A stretch of DNA of 16,363 nt from Rhodocyclaceae bacterium UBA2250 (GTDB lineage: Bacteria > Pseudomonadota > Gammaproteobacteria > Burkholderiales > Rhodocyclaceae): positions 82,697 through 99,059 of the forward strand of contig DDXW01000002.1 in assembly GCA_002347285.1 (NCBI GenBank), in the 5' to 3' direction. Below, piece after piece: positions 13,029-16,363 of the stretch (position 1 is the first letter of the stretch; each line of letters starts with the position of its first letter). A program made the translations under genes and the position numbers. The notes beneath the pieces were generated by a model. That model worked only from the letters and a program-made list of their open reading frames with translations. It made no database searches and was not told the DNA's origin.

Positions 13029-14224
13029 GCCGCCGCGACGGAACGGCGACGAGCCAGCCAAAGGATGGCCGCCGCCAGCGCGATCAGCGCCACGCCGGGG
13101 ATCGCCAGCAGGTTGAGCGTCCGCCAGCCGGAACCGAGGATCAGCGCGCCGGCCGAGACGGACGACACCGCCTGCACGCCGAAGACGATGAAGTCGTTGG
13201 AGCCCTGCACCTTGGCGCGCTCCTCCGGCCGGTAGGTCTCGGTCAGCAATGACGTGCCGCCGATGTAGAGGAAGTTCCAGCCGATGCCGAGCAGCAGCAG
13301 CGCCCACCAGAAATGCATCAGGCTCTCGCCGGACAGGGCGATGCCGACGCAGCCGAACAGCAGCGCCGCGCCGACCAGCAGCAGGTTGAGCACGCCGTAG
13401 CGGCGGATCAGCGCGCCGGTGAAGAACGACGGCGCGTACATGCCGATGACGTGCCACTGCAGCACGAAGGCGGCATCGCCGAACGGCAGGCCGCAGATGT
13501 CCATCGCCAGCGGCGTCGCGGCCATCAGCAGGTTCATCGTGCCATAGCCGAGCGCCGCGGCCAGCACCGCGACGACGAAGGCCGGCTGGCGCGCGATCTC
13601 GGGCCAGGGCCGCCCGCCGTGGGCCTGCGCGGCGGCGCCCATGTCGGGAATCTTCAGGCGGCTCGCGATCAGCAGCGCGACGACGGCGAACACCGACAGC
13701 ATCGCGTAGGTGGCGGCGAACTGGACCGGCCAGAGATCGCGCGTCCATTGCCCGACCGCCGGGCCGACGAAGCCGCCGAGGATGCCGCCGGCCAGCGTGA
13801 ATGAAATCGCCTTCGCCTTCCAGTCGGGCGGCGCCATGTCGGCGGCGGCGAAGCGGTACTGCTGGCCGAAGGCGTTGTAGGTGCCGGCGAACAGCGTGCC
13901 GAGGCACAGCAGCCAGAAGCTGCCGATGACGACGGCCGTCGAGCTGACGATGCCGCCGAGGATGCCGAGCAGCCCCCCGAACATGAAGCCGTTGCGCCGC
14001 CCGAAGCGGCGCATGAAGTAGGACGCCGGCAGGGTGGTCAGCGCGGTGCCGACCACGTAGCCGGTGACGGTGAGCGTCGCCAGCGCCGGCGTCGGCGCGA
14101 GGCGCAGGCCGGCCAGGCCGTTGACGGCGATCAGCGTCACGCCGTTGCACAGCAGCAGGGCCTGGCAGAAGGCCAGCAGGCCGATGTTGCGTCCCAAATT
14201 GGCAGCGGGGGCAGGTGCGCTCAT
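13025..14224 (-). CDS. Major facilitator superfamily transporter
   Basis: A 399-residue membrane protein with about 12 hydrophobic spans. It starts at ATG 14224 (MSAPAPAANLGRNIGLL); in-frame codons continue upstream to 14329, but that extension (MPDRARCATS...) is polar and lacks a ribosome binding site, so the shorter start is preferred. A motif-A-like loop YFMRRFGRRNGF follows TM2, and PEERAKVQGSNDF lies in the cytoplasmic loop between later helices. MFS members use ion gradients to move small solutes; substrate is not predictable, though drug or metabolite efflux is plausible. It overlaps the flavoprotein start by ATGA and faces MarR across a 225-bp gap. Confidence 0.88.
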   Translation of the reverse strand: MSAPAPAANLGRNIGLLAFCQALLLCNGVTLIAVNGLAGLRLAPTPALATLTVTGYVVGTALTTLPASYFMRRFGRRNGFMFGGLLGILGGIVSSTAVVIGSFWLLCLGTLFAGTYNAFGQQYRFAAADMAPPDWKAKAISFTLAGGILGGFVGPAVGQWTRDLWPVQFAATYAMLSVFAVVALLIASRLKIPDMGAAAQAHGGRPWPEIARQPAFVVAVLAAALGYGTMNLLMAATPLAMDICGLPFGDAAFVLQWHVIGMYAPSFFTGALIRRYGVLNLLLVGAALLFGCVGIALSGESLMHFWWALLLLGIGWNFLYIGGTSLLTETYRPEERAKVQGSNDFIVFGVQAVSSVSAGALILGSGWRTLNLLAIPGVALIALAAAILWLARRRSVAAA

Positions 14225-14449
14225 GGGGCGGGCACGCGCGGTGAGCTTGTTTTCATCGAATGGCTGTGCGGTCCGGCTGCTCGAGACGCCTGTAGAAATG
14301 GATGTGGCGCATCGAGCCCTGTCTGGCAAACGGAAATGTCAATGCATTCTGCCGTCAAGTTTACCCGGCAACGGATTGCCGTGTCCGGCAATCAGTCATT
14401 CTTGCATTCCTGCAGCAGCCGGGCGACGCAATGCAGCCGCTCGCTACCC
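14225..14449. other. Intergenic region between marR-like gene and MFS gene
   Basis: No convincing ORF. The only structure seen is the pair of overlapping inverted repeats at 14366-14392. The MFS promoter should lie here, but I see no good -35/-10 pair. Confidence 0.5.
14366..14392. repeat. Two overlapping, mutually exclusive hairpins downstream of the MarR gene
   Basis: CGGCAA-CGGA-TTGCCG (14366-14381) and ATTGCCG-TGTC-CGGCAAT (14375-14392) share the central TTGCCG arm, so only one can form at a time. They lie 58 bases beyond the marR-like stop on the minus strand. Either may end that transcript, but no T-run follows on either strand. Confidence 0.5.
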
Positions 14450-14953
14450 TCACTCCCGGGCCATCTTCTCCAGCACCCGCCCGACGCCCTGGCTCAGCGC
14501 GACCAGCGCATCCTCCGGCAGGGACTGCAAGGCGTTGCGCAGGCGCCCCTGCAACGGACCGGGGATGTCCTTCACCAGCGCGGCGCCGCGCGCGGTCAGC
14601 GTGAGGCAGACCACCCGGCTGTCGGTCTGCTGGCGTTCCCGCCGGATCAGCCCCTTCGCCTCGAGCTTGTCGAGCAGGTTGCTCGCCGTCGAATGGTGGA
14701 TGATCATCGCGTCGGCGAGTTCGCTGACGCGCAGGCCCGGCCGCGCCGAGACATGCCACAAGGCCCACAACTGCGACCCGCTCAGGCCGTGGCCGGGATC
14801 GATGTTCTGCATGCCGGTCTCGACCACGCGCACCAATTGCAGGATCCTGCTGAAGGCAGCATCAGGCACCGACACGTCCTCCATCCGGGCGGCACCGGCC
14901 GCGGCTGCGCGCATGGCTTGGTTGGCGGCGCGGCCGGCCCGCTTGTCAGGCAT
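14450..14953 (-). CDS. MarR-family transcriptional regulator
   Basis: A 167-residue regulator using ATG 14953, which AAGGAG precedes by 7 bases; an upstream in-frame ATG at 15007 lacks a ribosome binding site and overlaps the promoter. The winged helix is clear: LWALWHVSARPGLRVSELADAMIIHHSTASNLLDKLEAKGLIRRERQQTDSRVVCLTLTARG (62-123), with recognition helix HHSTASNLLDKLEAKG and a wing DSR (111-113). A ~50-residue Ala/Arg-rich N-terminal extension precedes the usual dimerisation helix. MarR proteins are ligand-relieved repressors, commonly of adjacent efflux pumps or themselves; the downstream MFS gene on the same strand and the divergent treS are both candidate targets. Confidence 0.92.
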   Translation of the reverse strand: MPDKRAGRAANQAMRAAAAGAARMEDVSVPDAAFSRILQLVRVVETGMQNIDPGHGLSGSQLWALWHVSARPGLRVSELADAMIIHHSTASNLLDKLEAKGLIRRERQQTDSRVVCLTLTARGAALVKDIPGPLQGRLRNALQSLPEDALVALSQGVGRVLEKMARE

Positions 14954-14984
14954 CGTCAGCTCCTTCGTTGTAGGATATTTATGT

Positions 14985-15020
14985 TTGTGCAATAATGTTT
15001 TGCGCAAATACTTTTGTCAA
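14985..15020 (-). promoter_or_regulatory. Sigma70-type promoter for the MarR gene with two overlapping operator boxes
   Basis: On the minus strand TTGACA (15015-15020), 17-bp spacer, CATTAT (14992-14997). The -35 is a perfect match. Within the spacer lies TTGCGCAA (15000-15007), a perfect 8-bp palindrome, and just past the -10 is TTGTGCAA (plus-strand sense, 14985-14992), 15 bp away centre to centre. The longer context repeats as ATGTTTGTGCAA / ATGTTTTGCGCAA. Binding of MarR here would block its own promoter. Confidence 0.65.
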
Positions 15021-15064
15021 GCTCGCCTGCATCGAGCAATTCCGGCAGCAGGAGGATGACGAAC

Positions 15065-15181
15065 ATGGACCTGGCTTTGCTGCAGAACGGCCTGCCTTTC
15101 GGCGACCTCTGTCTCCCGGCGTCGCCAGCGCGCTGCGCACCGGCCCCGAAGCTCGCACCCGCAGCGCGGCCGTCCGCCTGA
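15065..15181 (+). CDS. Small 38-residue ORF upstream of treS, possible leader peptide
   Basis: ATG 15065 to TGA 15179-15181, preceded by a strong AGGAGG (15050-15055) at 9-base spacing. The product starts MDLALLQNGLPFGDLCLPAS and then becomes Ala/Pro-rich. The stop is 10 bases before the treS ATG, close enough for translational coupling. It could be a regulatory leader ORF, or the remains of an older gene start. No family recognised; there is no hydrophobic segment or clear attenuator stem. Coding status is uncertain. Confidence 0.35.
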   Translation: MDLALLQNGLPFGDLCLPASPARCAPAPKLAPAARPSA

Positions 15182-15191
15182 AAGGGATGCC

Positions 15192-16363
<1,172 letters not shown>

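Noticed and set aside
14336..14995. Plus-strand ORF of 219 codons over the MarR gene
   Set aside because: Shadow of the MarR gene, which has a wHTH domain, a ribosome binding site and a promoter.

Overview
The window is a GC-rich, gene-dense bacterial chromosome segment. Its gene content and protein style (MoeA/MobB, YlqF with SlyX, a DinG-type Fe-S helicase, O-acetylhomoserine sulfhydrylase, a TIGR03862-like flavoprotein, trehalose synthase) suggest a betaproteobacterium, probably Rhodocyclales. That placement is by resemblance only. No rRNA, tRNA, CRISPR array or replication origin was found.

Left part (1-4867, minus strand): a tightly packed run read dinG, sugE/gdx, a YjdF/DUF2238 membrane protein, a circularly permuted ATP-grasp-like protein, mobB, moeA. 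Most junctions are 4-7 bp stop/start overlaps or 1-10 bp gaps, so it looks like one transcription unit that includes two molybdenum-cofactor genes. dinG carries an in-frame low-complexity insert made of dispersed-repeat DNA.

Middle (4930-8592): metY (+) is followed by a convergent 34-codon membrane-peptide ORF. That ORF is divergent from a WYL-domain regulator, and a perfect 8+8 bp palindrome lies between the two. Next comes a small accessory patch: a ParD/ParE-like toxin-antitoxin pair with its own operator-like inverted repeat, a gene cut short by the end of an IS30-type element, and a structured intergenic stretch carrying another copy of the dispersed repeat.

Right part (8593-15007, minus strand): MFS transporter, flavoprotein, a wrecked DevABC/MacAB-like exporter, ylqF and slyX run in one direction. 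The exporter (ATPase N-terminus fused to permease, permease with two +1 frameshifts, HlyD adaptor lacking its middle) has several apparently in-frame internal losses and cannot encode a working pump. Upstream lies a MarR regulator with a good sigma70-type promoter overlaid by two TTGYGCAA boxes. Divergent from it is trehalose synthase treS (cut off by the window end), preceded by a 38-codon ORF with a strong Shine-Dalgarno.

The most unusual signal is a ~24 bp repeat present four times in the same orientation (about 3727, 6217, 8557, 12558). Two copies are intergenic. Two lie inside genes and are translated in the same frame as a KLGAxxAA peptide.
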